Assembly (NCBI GenBank): GCA_903644035.1
Contig: CAHJXG010000022.1
Span: 1-5,574, forward strand
DNA from: Rhodospirillales bacterium
Lineage (GTDB): Bacteria; Pseudomonadota; Alphaproteobacteria; Acetobacterales; Acetobacteraceae
DNA: 5,574 nt
Direction: 5' to 3'
Shown here: positions 1-5,574 of the stretch, in pieces
Position numbering within the stretch: position 1 is the stretch's first letter
Layout: every line of letters starts with the position of its first letter
Position numbers and translations under genes: made by a program
Notes under the pieces: generated by a model
What the model was told of the DNA's origin: nothing
Database searches by the model: none
Seen by the model: only the letters and a program-made list of their open reading frames with translations

Positions 1-956
1 CATCCAGCGACGAGCGTCCGCGCGTCGCCACGGCGCCTGACCCACCCGCCGCCGCGTTCTACCGCAGCGGCGTGCCCTCCAGGCCTGGCGCGGCGTTGCC
101 GGCGCCAAAACCGGTCGAAGGCGCGGCGCGTCAGGTCCCTGACCAGGACCTTCAGCCGTCCGAGCCACTGGCCCGTCCCCCGGTTGGCGACCCGGCAGCA
201 GCAATCGCTGTGCCGCATTCGCCGGGCGCGGCGCAGGACGCTCTGCAAGCATACAGGCCGGCCGGCCCGCCGGTCATCGCTGAACCGACGATGATCACGC
301 TCCCCGGCGGCATCCTGCGCATGGGAAGCAACGACGACCGTTCGGAGCGGCCCGTCCGCACCGTCCTGATCGAGCCTTTCCTGATGGCAAGGACCGCCGT
401 CACGGTTCAGGAATGGCAGGACTGCGTGGACGCGCGGCTGTGCACGCTCCAGCCGAAGGGCAAGCTGGACCAGCCGGTCACCAACGTGAGCTGGGATGAC
501 GCCCGTCAGTATGCGGCGTGGCTGTCCAGCGTGACGGGCAAGCGTTACCGGCTGCCGACCGAGGCCGAATGGGAGTACGCCGCCCGCGCCGGGACGGAGA
601 CGCGATACTCGTGGGGCAACATCATGGTGTCCGGCAAGGCAAGCTGCAAAGGCTGCGGCGAGCCGGTCAGCATGCAGAGTCCGCCGGTGGCGGAAGCCTA
701 TCCGCCCAACCCGTTCGGCCTGTTCGGCATGGGCGGAGGAGTCGCGGAGTGGGTGGCCGATTGCTGGCATCGCGATTACCAGGACGCGCCGCGCATCGGG
801 TCGATAGCCTGGGACGCCCCCGATTGCCGCGAGCGCGTGCTGCGTGGCGGCTCCTGGATGGCCGATGCGAGCTACCTGCGGCCATCGAGCCGCGATTACT
901 ACGATGCGTCCGTGCGCTACCCGACACACGGGTTCCGCGTCGTGCGCAGCGAGTGA
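1..956 (+). CDS. SUMF1/FGE-sulfatase-domain protein, 5' partial, likely non-catalytic
   Basis: The frame is open to the left edge (first full codon at 3; 317 codons visible). The first in-frame start visible, GTG at 72, has no Shine-Dalgarno, so the true start probably lies upstream. Numbering from that GTG, residues 1-73 are a Pro/Ala-rich, probably disordered linker. Residues 74-293 are a complete SUMF1 fold: TxVTVQEW (109-115), PVTNVSWDDA (135-144), YRLPTEAEWEYAARAG (159-174), NPFGLFGM (213-220), RVLRGGSW (255-262) and the terminal GFRVVR. Cysteines 118/124, 192/195 (CxxC), 231 and 252 sit where bacterial relatives carry cysteines and may form disulfides, suggesting an exported protein. 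Genuine FGE has two active-site cysteines near the C-terminus; none occurs after 252 here, so sulfatase activation is unlikely. The usual GNVxEW is GGGVAEW (221-227). Relatives serve as binding or iron-enzyme domains (EgtB, PvdO). The role is unknown; the domain call is secure. It may be cotranscribed with the next gene. Confidence 0.88.
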   Translation, partial: SSDERPRVATAPDPPAAAFYRSGVPSRPGAALPAPKPVEGAARQVPDQDLQPSEPLARPPVGDPAAAIAVPHSPGAAQDALQAYRPAGPPVIAEPTMITLPGGILRMGSNDDRSERPVRTVLIEPFLMARTAVTVQEWQDCVDARLCTLQPKGKLDQPVTNVSWDDARQYAAWLSSVTGKRYRLPTEAEWEYAARAGTETRYSWGNIMVSGKASCKGCGEPVSMQSPPVAEAYPPNPFGLFGMGGGVAEWVADCWHRDYQDAPRIGSIAWDAPDCRERVLRGGSWMADASYLRPSSRDYYDASVRYPTHGFRVVRSE

Positions 957-984
957 CATCTTCTGGCTGTGAGGCCAGGCGCCC

Positions 985-991
985 AGGAGGG
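985..991 (+). promoter_or_regulatory. Strong Shine-Dalgarno for the DUF4399 gene
   Basis: AGGAGGG sits five bases before the ATG at 997. It is the best ribosome binding site in the window and fixes that start. The 40-base gap before the ATG shows no evident promoter, only a small CTGGC/GCCAG hairpin (963-978), so translation is probably initiated independently on a message shared with the upstream SUMF1 gene. Confidence 0.75.
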
Positions 992-996
992 AAACC

Positions 997-1431
997 ATGC
1001 TGATCGACCGCAGAACGCTGCTGCAAGCCGCCGCATCATCGACAGTCGCCGCGTCCGCGCCGGCGTGGGCCGCCAGGACTCCCTCGTCGAAGGACACGCT
1101 CCTCTACATCATCTCGCCGCGTGACGGAGAGCGCGTTCGCGGCGTCTTCTGGTGCCGGTTCGGGTTGCGCAACATGGGCGTCACCCATGCCGGCGACCCG
1201 ACGCCGAACCTCGGGCACCACCATCTGCTGATCGACGTCGTCGAGCCGCTCAATCCTGATGAGCCGATTCCCTCTGATCGGAATCATCTGCATTTCGGTG
1301 CCGGGCAAACCGAGGCTCGCCTCGACCTACCGCCGGGGCGGCACAGCTTGCAGCTTGTGCTGGGGGATGCCGAGCACATGCTGTTCGCCCCCCCGGTCGT
1401 GTCGCGCAGGATCACGATCACCGTGGCATAG
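997..1431 (+). CDS. DUF4399 domain protein, exported, Tat-like signal
   Basis: This 144-residue protein has an N-terminal export signal: DRRTLLQ at 4-10 resembles the twin-arginine consensus, an Ala/Ser-rich hydrophobic stretch follows, and AWA (23-25) is a plausible signal peptidase I site. The mature part matches DUF4399 as I know it: FGLRNMGV (55-62), the invariant-looking GHHHLLID (73-80), NHLHFGAGQTE (96-106), LPPGRHSLQLVLGD (111-124) and a beta-rich end, APPVVSRRITITV. The family has no established biochemical function. The three consecutive histidines (74-76) plus H97 and H99 could bind a metal, but that is inference. The length is usual for the family, and a single cysteine (53) argues against an internal disulfide. 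It lies 40 bases after the SUMF1-domain gene on the same strand and converges on xthA. Base composition around 1245-1310 looks somewhat less GC-rich than in the transporter genes. The family call is fairly sure; the location is probably periplasmic. Confidence 0.85.
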   Translation: MLIDRRTLLQAAASSTVAASAPAWAARTPSSKDTLLYIISPRDGERVRGVFWCRFGLRNMGVTHAGDPTPNLGHHHLLIDVVEPLNPDEPIPSDRNHLHFGAGQTEARLDLPPGRHSLQLVLGDAEHMLFAPPVVSRRITITVA

Positions 1432-1434
1432 CGC

Positions 1435-1451
1435 CGCCCGACGTCCGGGCG
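1435..1451. terminator. Possible bidirectional hairpin between convergent genes
   Basis: CGCCCG (1435-1440) and CGGGCG (1446-1451) form a six-base-pair GC stem with a five-base loop, inside the 27-base gap between the DUF4399 stop and the xthA stop. The position suits a shared terminator. There is no T-run on either strand and the stem is short, so intrinsic termination is doubtful. It may equally be a chance inverted repeat in GC-rich DNA. Confidence 0.3.
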
Positions 1452-1458
1452 CAGGCAG

Positions 1459-2259
1459 CTACACGTCAAGCTCGACGCAGACCGGCACGTGGTCTGATGT
1501 CCGGGGCCAGTCCCGCGCCTCGGTCAGCACGGTGCTCGACCGCAGGCTTGGCACCAGGTCCCGGCTGACCCAGACATGGTCCAGCCGACGGCCGCGGTTG
1601 GCCTGCTTCCAATCCTGGTTGCGGTAGGACCACCAGGTATACAGCTTCTGGTCCGCCGGGACGAAATGCCGCATGGCGTCGATGAAGCCCGTGCGCATCC
1701 AGGCCTCCATCGCCGCGACCTCCACGGGCGTATGGCAGACCACCGTGAGGAGTTGCTTGTGGCTCCACACGTCGTGCTCCAGCGGCGCGATGTTGAGGTC
1801 GCCGACCAGGACGCAGCGCTCCGGCTGTCGAGCAGCGAACCAGTTGGTGACCTCGCCGACGAAGGCGAGCTTGTGGGCGAACTTCGGGTTGACCGACGGG
1901 TCCGGCTCGTCCCCGCCGGCGGGGACGTAGAAGTCGTGCAGCGCCACCGGTCCCGCGGGCGTCGAGAGCGCCACCCCGACGTGCCGGCAATCGCCGCGCT
2001 CGCACCAATCGGGGCCGTCGAGTGGGGCGAGGGGCACGCGCGACAGGATGGCGACGCCGTTGTAGCCCTTCATGCCGCGCCGGGCGACGTGGGGATAGCC
2101 GAAGGCGCCGGGCGCCGCGTCGGGAAACAGCGCGTCCGGAACCTTGGTCTCCTGCAGGCAGATCACGTCGGGGTCGAGCGCCTGCACCAGCCGCTCCACC
2201 AACGGCAGCCGCAGGCGGAGCGAGTTGATGTTCCAGGTGGCGATGCGGAGCTTGGTCAT
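1459..2259 (-). CDS. xthA: Exodeoxyribonuclease III (class II AP endonuclease)
   Basis: This 266-residue cytoplasmic DNA repair enzyme belongs to the exonuclease III branch of the endonuclease/exonuclease/phosphatase fold. The family cuts DNA 5' to abasic sites in base excision repair and removes 3' blocking groups and 3' nucleotides from duplex DNA. All hallmark residues are present by alignment to E. coli ExoIII: N10 in WNINSLR, metal-binding E37 in LQETK, Y111 in FYVPAGG, D154 and N156 in VGDLNIAP, D227 in RGRRLDHVW, and the catalytic D256-H257 pair in TSDHVPV. Length is normal (E. coli has 268 residues) and nothing is missing. The ATG at 2259 is chosen because the conserved core begins at residue 4 and GGGAG (2268-2264) lies four bases ahead. 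The gene is a single-gene unit, divergent from the transporter operon and convergent with the DUF4399 gene. It is a housekeeping repair function with no evident link to its neighbours. Confidence 0.96.
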   Translation of the reverse strand: MTKLRIATWNINSLRLRLPLVERLVQALDPDVICLQETKVPDALFPDAAPGAFGYPHVARRGMKGYNGVAILSRVPLAPLDGPDWCERGDCRHVGVALSTPAGPVALHDFYVPAGGDEPDPSVNPKFAHKLAFVGEVTNWFAARQPERCVLVGDLNIAPLEHDVWSHKQLLTVVCHTPVEVAAMEAWMRTGFIDAMRHFVPADQKLYTWWSYRNQDWKQANRGRRLDHVWVSRDLVPSLRSSTVLTEARDWPRTSDHVPVCVELDV

Positions 2260-2272
2260 CGCGCTCCCATGG

Positions 2273-2284
2273 CCCGGCGCCGGG
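2273..2284. repeat. 12-bp perfect GC palindrome upstream of xthA
   Basis: CCCGGCGCCGGG is a perfect palindrome lying just upstream of the xthA ribosome binding site, in the xthA leader. It could be an operator half-site pair or a leader hairpin, but GC palindromes of this length occur by chance a few times in a window of this composition by my rough estimate. No family of regulator is suggested by the sequence. Confidence 0.25.
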
Positions 2285-2300
2285 GCAGGTGCAAGCCGCT

Positions 2301-2328
2301 TTGATTATCGGGCCGTTTCGACTACGGT
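2301..2328 (+). promoter_or_regulatory. Candidate promoter for the transporter operon, overlapping a minus-strand -10
   Basis: This is the only relatively AT-rich patch of the divergent intergenic region. On the plus strand, TTGATT (2301-2306) resembles a -35 box, and TACGGT (2323-2328) is a weak -10 after a 16-base spacer. This would give a leader of roughly 30 bases. On the minus strand, GATAAT (2309-2304) matches five of six -10 positions and could serve xthA, but no good -35 precedes it. A six-pair inverted repeat with one G-U pair (2310-2315 with 2325-2330) overlaps the spacer. The placement is plausible but the boxes are weak. Confidence 0.3.
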
Positions 2329-2351
2329 CCTGACCCGATCCGCCGTCCTTG

Positions 2352-2357
2352 AAGGAA
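2352..2357 (+). promoter_or_regulatory. Shine-Dalgarno deciding the binding-protein start
   Basis: AAGGAA ends eight bases before the ATG at 2366. The reading frame is open back to 2144, but that extension is antisense to the xthA 5' end and would bury the signal peptide. This site together with the signal peptide selects 2366 as the start. Confidence 0.65.
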
Positions 2358-2365
2358 CACCGACG

Positions 2366-3493
2366 ATGCTCCGCCGCTCATTGCTCGCCGTCGCCGTCGC
2401 CGCCACGCTGGCGATGGCCCCGCCCGCCCTCGCGCAGGGAGGCGCCCCGATCCCCGTCGGCGCGATCGAGATCCTGAGCGGCCCCAACGCCGCCTACGGC
2501 ACCGCGATCCGCGCCGGGCTGGAGCTGGCGCTGGAGGAGGTGAACGCGCAGGGCGTGCTGGGCCGCAAGATTGCGCTGACGGTCGAGGACAGCGCCGCCA
2601 ACAAGGACCAGGCGATCAACGCCGCCCGCAAGCTGATCGGCCGGGACAAGGTGGTCGCGATCATCGGGCCGACCCTGTCGAACGAGATGTTCGCCGTGGG
2701 GCCGGTGGCGAACGAGCGCAAGATCCCGATCATCGGCACCAGCACGACCGCCGCGGGCATCACCGAGATCGGTCCCTACGTGTTCCGCACCAGCCTGCCG
2801 GAGAGCGACGTGATCCCGGTGACGCTGGCGCGGGCCAAGGCGCGCGGCGTGAAGACCGTCGCGCTCATGTACGCGAACGACGATGCGTTCTCGAAGTCGG
2901 GCTTCGACACCATGAAGGCCGCTGCCGAGAAGGCCGGGCTGACAATCCTGGCCATCGAGAGCTTCGGCAGCAAGGACACCGATTTCAGCGCGCAGCTGAC
3001 CAAGATCCGCGCGCTGAAGCCGGACGCGGTCAGCATTTCGGCCTTGGTCGAGCCGGTGTCCGGCGTGCTGCTGCAGGCGCGGCAGCTCGGGTTCGGCAAG
3101 GAGACGCTGTTCGTGGGCGGCAACGGCAGCAACTCGCCGAAGCTGGGCGAGATCGCAGGCACCGCGGCCGATGGCCTGCTCGTCGGCAGCCCGTGGTTCG
3201 TGGGCAAGGACGATCCGGCGAACCAGGCCTTCGTGACCAGGTTCCGCGCGAAGAACGGCCGCGACCCGGACCAGTTCGCCGCCCAGGCCTATGACTGCAT
3301 GCACATCCTGGCAGACGCCATCACCCGCGCCGGCGCCGCCGAGCCGGCCAAGATCCGCGACGCCTTGCTGGAGACGAAATACAGCGGCGTCATGGGGCCG
3401 TTCACCTTCACCCAGGGCCGCGACCCCGCCAGCACCGAGGGCGTGGTGGTGCTGGCGATGCAGGGCGGCAAGTTCGGCGTCGCCCCGCAGTAG
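2366..3493 (+). CDS. Periplasmic substrate-binding protein of a branched-chain amino acid-type ABC transporter (LivJ/LivK-like)
   Basis: This 375-residue protein captures a small solute in the periplasm and delivers it to the LivH/LivM permease. It opens with a classic Sec signal peptide: MLRR, a hydrophobic core (5-18), and ALA cleavage after residue 23. There is no lipobox, so it should be soluble. The rest is a two-lobe type I periplasmic binding fold (Peripla_BP_6): VGAIEILSGPNAAYG (31-45), GLELALEEVNAQGVLGRKI (51-69), the probable ligand-contacting GPTLSNE (101-107) and GTSTTAAG (124-131), a second lobe from about 145, DTDFSAQLTKIRALKPDAV (204-222), and FAAQAYD (304-310). Length is normal. 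Family members bind Leu/Ile/Val, other amino acids, amides, urea or aromatic acids, and the substrate cannot be told here. The gene leads the operon, 49 bases before livH, and is divergent from xthA. The family is certain; the ligand is unknown. Confidence 0.94.
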   Translation: MLRRSLLAVAVAATLAMAPPALAQGGAPIPVGAIEILSGPNAAYGTAIRAGLELALEEVNAQGVLGRKIALTVEDSAANKDQAINAARKLIGRDKVVAIIGPTLSNEMFAVGPVANERKIPIIGTSTTAAGITEIGPYVFRTSLPESDVIPVTLARAKARGVKTVALMYANDDAFSKSGFDTMKAAAEKAGLTILAIESFGSKDTDFSAQLTKIRALKPDAVSISALVEPVSGVLLQARQLGFGKETLFVGGNGSNSPKLGEIAGTAADGLLVGSPWFVGKDDPANQAFVTRFRAKNGRDPDQFAAQAYDCMHILADAITRAGAAEPAKIRDALLETKYSGVMGPFTFTQGRDPASTEGVVVLAMQGGKFGVAPQ

Positions 3494-3514
3494 CGGCACG
3501 GGACCACTTGCCGC
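3493..3514 (+). other. Stem-loop at the binding-protein stop codon
   Basis: GCGGCA (3493-3498) and TGCCGC (3509-3514) form a perfect six-pair stem with a ten-base loop, starting at the last base of the binding-protein stop codon. No T-run follows, so it is unlikely to terminate the operon fully. Hairpins in this position are known in other binding-protein operons, where they protect the upstream message and keep binding protein in excess over permease. That role here is inference. Confidence 0.3.
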
Positions 3515-3542
3515 GGGCGCGCGAACACCATAGGACGCAGCG

Positions 3543-4421
3543 ATGCTTGCCCAGCAGCTTGTGAACGGCGTCCTGCTCGGCGCCGTCTATGCCCTGTTCG
3601 CCCTCGGCTTCACGCTGATGTTCGGCGTGCTGCGGGTGATCAACCTGACCTACGGGTTCTACTTCTCGGCCGGCGCGCTGCTGGCGCTGTGGATGGCGCG
3701 GCAGGGCGCGCCGATCTGGCTGGCGCTGCCGCTCGCGGCGCTGGGCGCCGGGTGCGTCGCCGTCGTGCTCGACTGGGTGCTGCTGACCCGGCTGCGCCGC
3801 ATCCAGGCGCCGGAGCTGTCATCGCTGATGGTCACGCTCGGCGGCGTGCTGGCGCTTTACTCGGCGCTGACCAGCTGGCTCGGGCCTGACATCCGCCGCC
3901 TGCCGCCGGACCTCGTGGCCGCGGATGCGTTCCACATCGGCGAGGTCCGCGTCACGGCGGCGCAACTCCTGATCCTAGGTGCCACCACGCTGCTGGTCGC
4001 AGCGCTGCTGGCGCTGATGCGCGGCACCCGGCTGGGCCTTGCGATCCGCGCCATGGCGGAGAAGCCGGACGCGGCGCAGCTCATGGGCATCGACACTGGG
4101 CGGGCGGCGGCGCTCGTCTCCTTCATCTCCGGCTGCCTGGCCGGGGCAGGGGGGGTGCTGATCGGGCTGAACTTCAACGCGATCCACCCCTACATGGGGG
4201 AGGCGATGATGCTGCGCGGCTTCGTCGTCATCATCGTGGGCGGCCTCGGCGACATCCGCGGCGCGCTGCTGGCCGGTCTGGCGCTGGGGGTGATCGAGGT
4301 GATGACCGCGGGCTACGTGTCGTCGGGGCTGAAGGAGGCGGTGGCGTTCCTGATCCTGGTCGCCGTGCTGTGGACCCGGCCCTCCGGCCTGTTCGGCCGC
4401 GCCGTGCTGCGGCGGGCCTGA
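3543..4421 (+). CDS. livH: Branched-chain amino acid-type ABC transporter permease LivH
   Basis: This 292-residue inner-membrane protein is one half of the heterodimeric translocation channel. Family features are QQLVNGVLLGAVYALFALGFTLMFGVLRVIN (4-34), the cytoplasmic loop RLGLAIRAMAEKPDAAQLMGID (163-184) that contacts the ATPases, FISGCLAGAGGVL (194-206), and GFVVIIVGGLGDIRGALL (226-243). Roughly eight membrane segments can be read, at about 7-28, 37-52, 57-80, 94-113, 138-158, 189-208, 226-256 and 264-278. Most LivH proteins have INFAHG after the first helix; here it is INLTYG (33-38), a variant seen in non-classical members of the family as far as I know. The ATG is preceded by AGGA (3532-3535) with seven bases between. 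The stop overlaps the livM start by one base. Function is secure; the substrate is not. Confidence 0.93.
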   Translation: MLAQQLVNGVLLGAVYALFALGFTLMFGVLRVINLTYGFYFSAGALLALWMARQGAPIWLALPLAALGAGCVAVVLDWVLLTRLRRIQAPELSSLMVTLGGVLALYSALTSWLGPDIRRLPPDLVAADAFHIGEVRVTAAQLLILGATTLLVAALLALMRGTRLGLAIRAMAEKPDAAQLMGIDTGRAAALVSFISGCLAGAGGVLIGLNFNAIHPYMGEAMMLRGFVVIIVGGLGDIRGALLAGLALGVIEVMTAGYVSSGLKEAVAFLILVAVLWTRPSGLFGRAVLRRA

Positions 4422-5275
4422 TGCCGCCGTGGCTCGACGACCTGCTTTGGACCTACCAGAACCTGGTCTATGCGCTGGGCGTCAACGGGCTGCTGGCGCT
4501 CTCGATGTACGTCGTGCTGGCGGTGGGGCAGCTGTCGCTTGGCCAGGCGGCGTTCATGGGCTTGGGCGCCTACTCCTCCGCGCTGATGACCTTGAAGCTG
4601 AAGCTGCCGTTCCTTGCGGTGCTGCCGCTCTCCGTCGTCGTGCCGGTCGCCTTCGCGTTGGTGATCGGGGTGCCGACGCTGCGGCTGGCCGGCGTCTATC
4701 TCGCCATCGCCACCATCGGGCTGGGTGAGGTGCTGCGTGCGGTCTATCTCAACGTGGACCTGTTCGGCGGCGCGCTGGGCCTTTCCGGCATTCCGGAGCG
4801 CGCGACGGCGTGGATGATCTACGGGCTTCTGGGCCTCGCGATGCTGGCGCTGTGGCTGATCGGGCGCAGCGGCATCGGCCGGGCGATGGAGGCGATGCGG
4901 GAGGACGAGACCGCCGCCCAGGTGATGGGCGTGCCGGTCCAGCGCTACAAGATGGGCGCGCTGCTGGCGTCGGCGATGCTCGCCGGCCTCGCCGGCTGCC
5001 TGTCCGCCCACGTGTCGAGCTTCATCGGCCCCAACGAGTATGGCTTCGAGCCTGCGGTCACCATCCTGTCCTACGTGCTGCTGGGCGGCATCGGCACGCC
5101 GCTCGCCCCGGTGGTGGGCGCCTGGGTGCTGACCCTGCTGCCGGAACTGTTACGCGGGTTCAGCGACATCCGGCTGGTGCTGAACGGCGTCATCATCGTG
5201 TTCGCCGTGCTGTTTCTGCCGAATGGCCTGCTGGCGGTGCGGATGAAGCGGATCGGCGCCCGCACCGCCGCATGA
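4421..5275 (+). CDS. livM: Branched-chain amino acid-type ABC transporter permease LivM
   Basis: This 284-residue protein is the second inner-membrane channel subunit, pairing with LivH. Family features are the GQLSLGQAAFMGLGAY block (36-51), GVYLAIATIGLGEVLR (91-106), GLSGIP (120-125), the ATPase-contacting loop AMREDETAAQVMGVP (158-172), LAGLAGCLSAH (187-197), PNEYGFEPAV (204-213) and VLLGGIGTPLAPVVGA (219-234). About eight hydrophobic segments fit a compact LivM; the E. coli protein is much longer at its N-terminus. The start at 4421 is chosen over in-frame codons from 4370 because its A is the last base of the livH stop (TGATG), the usual coupling arrangement, whereas 4370 would overlap livH by 52 bases. 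No strong ribosome site precedes it, which supports coupled translation. The stop overlaps the livG start by four bases. Confidence 0.93.
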   Translation: MPPWLDDLLWTYQNLVYALGVNGLLALSMYVVLAVGQLSLGQAAFMGLGAYSSALMTLKLKLPFLAVLPLSVVVPVAFALVIGVPTLRLAGVYLAIATIGLGEVLRAVYLNVDLFGGALGLSGIPERATAWMIYGLLGLAMLALWLIGRSGIGRAMEAMREDETAAQVMGVPVQRYKMGALLASAMLAGLAGCLSAHVSSFIGPNEYGFEPAVTILSYVLLGGIGTPLAPVVGAWVLTLLPELLRGFSDIRLVLNGVIIVFAVLFLPNGLLAVRMKRIGARTAA

Positions 5276-5574
5276 CCCCGTTGCCGGAGCTGCCATTACT
5301 TCACATCAGCGGATTGACCCGCCGCTACGCCGGCCTGGTCGCGGTGGACAGGGTGGACATGCAGGTGATGCCGGGCGGCGTCCACGCCGTGATCGGGCCG
5401 AACGGCGCCGGCAAGACCACGCTGTTCAACCTGGTGTCCGGCCTGGTGCCGCCCAGCGCCGGGCGCATTGGCCTGGCCGGGCAGGACGTGACCCGGCTGC
5501 CGGCCGAGCGCCGCGCGGCGTTGGGCCTTGCCCGCACATTCCAGAACATCCGGGTGTTCACGGCCATGACCGTG
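5272..5574 (+). CDS. livG: Branched-chain amino acid-type ABC transporter ATP-binding protein LivG, 3' partial
   Basis: The first 101 codons of an ABC ATPase run to the right edge; complete LivG proteins have about 250 residues. The cytoplasmic subunit binds and hydrolyses ATP and, with LivF, drives the LivH/LivM channel. Visible are an A-loop aromatic in RRYAGLVAVD (Y19), the Walker A motif GPNGAGKT (42-49), and the Q-loop within LARTFQNIRVF (Q91). RTFQN followed by a hydrophobic 'vF..MTV' run is characteristic of LivG rather than LivF. The signature, Walker B and H-loop lie beyond the window. The ATG at 5272 overlaps the livM stop as ATGA, and no clear Shine-Dalgarno precedes it, so translation is probably coupled. 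The frame is certain, and LivG identity is strongly supported by motif and gene order. Confidence 0.92.
   Translation, partial: MTPLPELPLLHISGLTRRYAGLVAVDRVDMQVMPGGVHAVIGPNGAGKTTLFNLVSGLVPPSAGRIGLAGQDVTRLPAERRAALGLARTFQNIRVFTAMTV

Noticed and set aside
1..956. Active sulfatase-activating formylglycine-generating enzyme
   Set aside because: The two C-terminal active-site cysteines of FGE are absent and no sulfatase gene is in the window.
518..1003. Plus-strand open frame (161 codons) overlapping the SUMF1 gene
   Set aside because: It is an alternative frame of the conserved SUMF1 domain, giving an Arg-rich product without motifs.
1576..2304. Plus-strand open frame (242 codons) opposite xthA
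   Set aside because: The opposite strand encodes a complete exonuclease III with all catalytic residues; this product is an unstructured-looking Arg/His-rich shadow.
2144..2365. 74-codon N-terminal extension of the substrate-binding protein
   Set aside because: It is antisense to the xthA 5' end and intergenic region, and would bury a clear signal peptide that starts at 2366 behind its own Shine-Dalgarno.
2378..3499. Long minus-strand open frame (373 codons) opposite the binding-protein gene
   Set aside because: It is the mirror of a real gene with strong third-position GC. Its product is low-complexity, rich in Arg, His, Gln and Asp, with no recognisable domain or signal.
4370..4420. Upstream start for livM inside livH
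   Set aside because: It would overlap livH by 52 bases and add 17 charged, non-family residues; the TGATG junction at 4419-4423 gives the normal family N-terminus.
4313..5011. Minus-strand open frame (232 codons) opposite livH/livM
   Set aside because: It yields a His/Arg/Gln-rich product with no domain, overlapping two clear membrane protein genes; a GC-rich artefact.

Overview
The window is GC-rich, with coding sequence that strongly prefers G or C at third codon positions and genes packed closely on both strands. Together with an alphaproteobacterial-looking exonuclease III and a HAAT-family (branched-chain amino acid type) ABC transporter operon, this suggests an alphaproteobacterium, possibly of the Rhodospirillales/Acetobacteraceae kind. 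That placement is inferred from base composition and protein style, not from a marker gene.

Layout. Positions 1-956 (+) hold the 3' part of a gene for a formylglycine-generating-enzyme-like (SUMF1/FGE-sulfatase) domain protein that runs off the left edge. It lacks the catalytic cysteine pair. A 40-base gap with a strong ribosome binding site leads to 997-1431 (+), a small exported DUF4399 protein with a twin-arginine-like signal peptide. Convergent to it, 27 bases away, is xthA (exodeoxyribonuclease III) at 1459-2259 on the minus strand. A 106-base divergent intergenic region (2260-2365) then separates xthA from a transporter operon.

The operon reads rightward: periplasmic substrate-binding protein (2366-3493), LivH-type permease (3543-4421), LivM-type permease (4421-5275) and the first 101 codons of a LivG-type ATPase (5272 to the right edge). 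livH and livM share one base (TGATG), and livM and livG share four (ATGA). The usual fifth gene, livF, would be expected just beyond the window. In the mature system the secreted binding protein captures a small solute, probably an amino acid or amide-like compound, and delivers it to the LivH/LivM membrane heterodimer. LivG and LivF power transport across the inner membrane. The substrate cannot be read from the sequence.

I see no RNA genes, mobile elements, CRISPR arrays or phage traces, and no gene-free stretch longer than about 106 bases. Nothing here is a convincing new system. The points most worth a second look are the degenerate SUMF1 protein with its missing N-terminus, its pairing with the Tat-type DUF4399 protein, and the transporter's unknown substrate.
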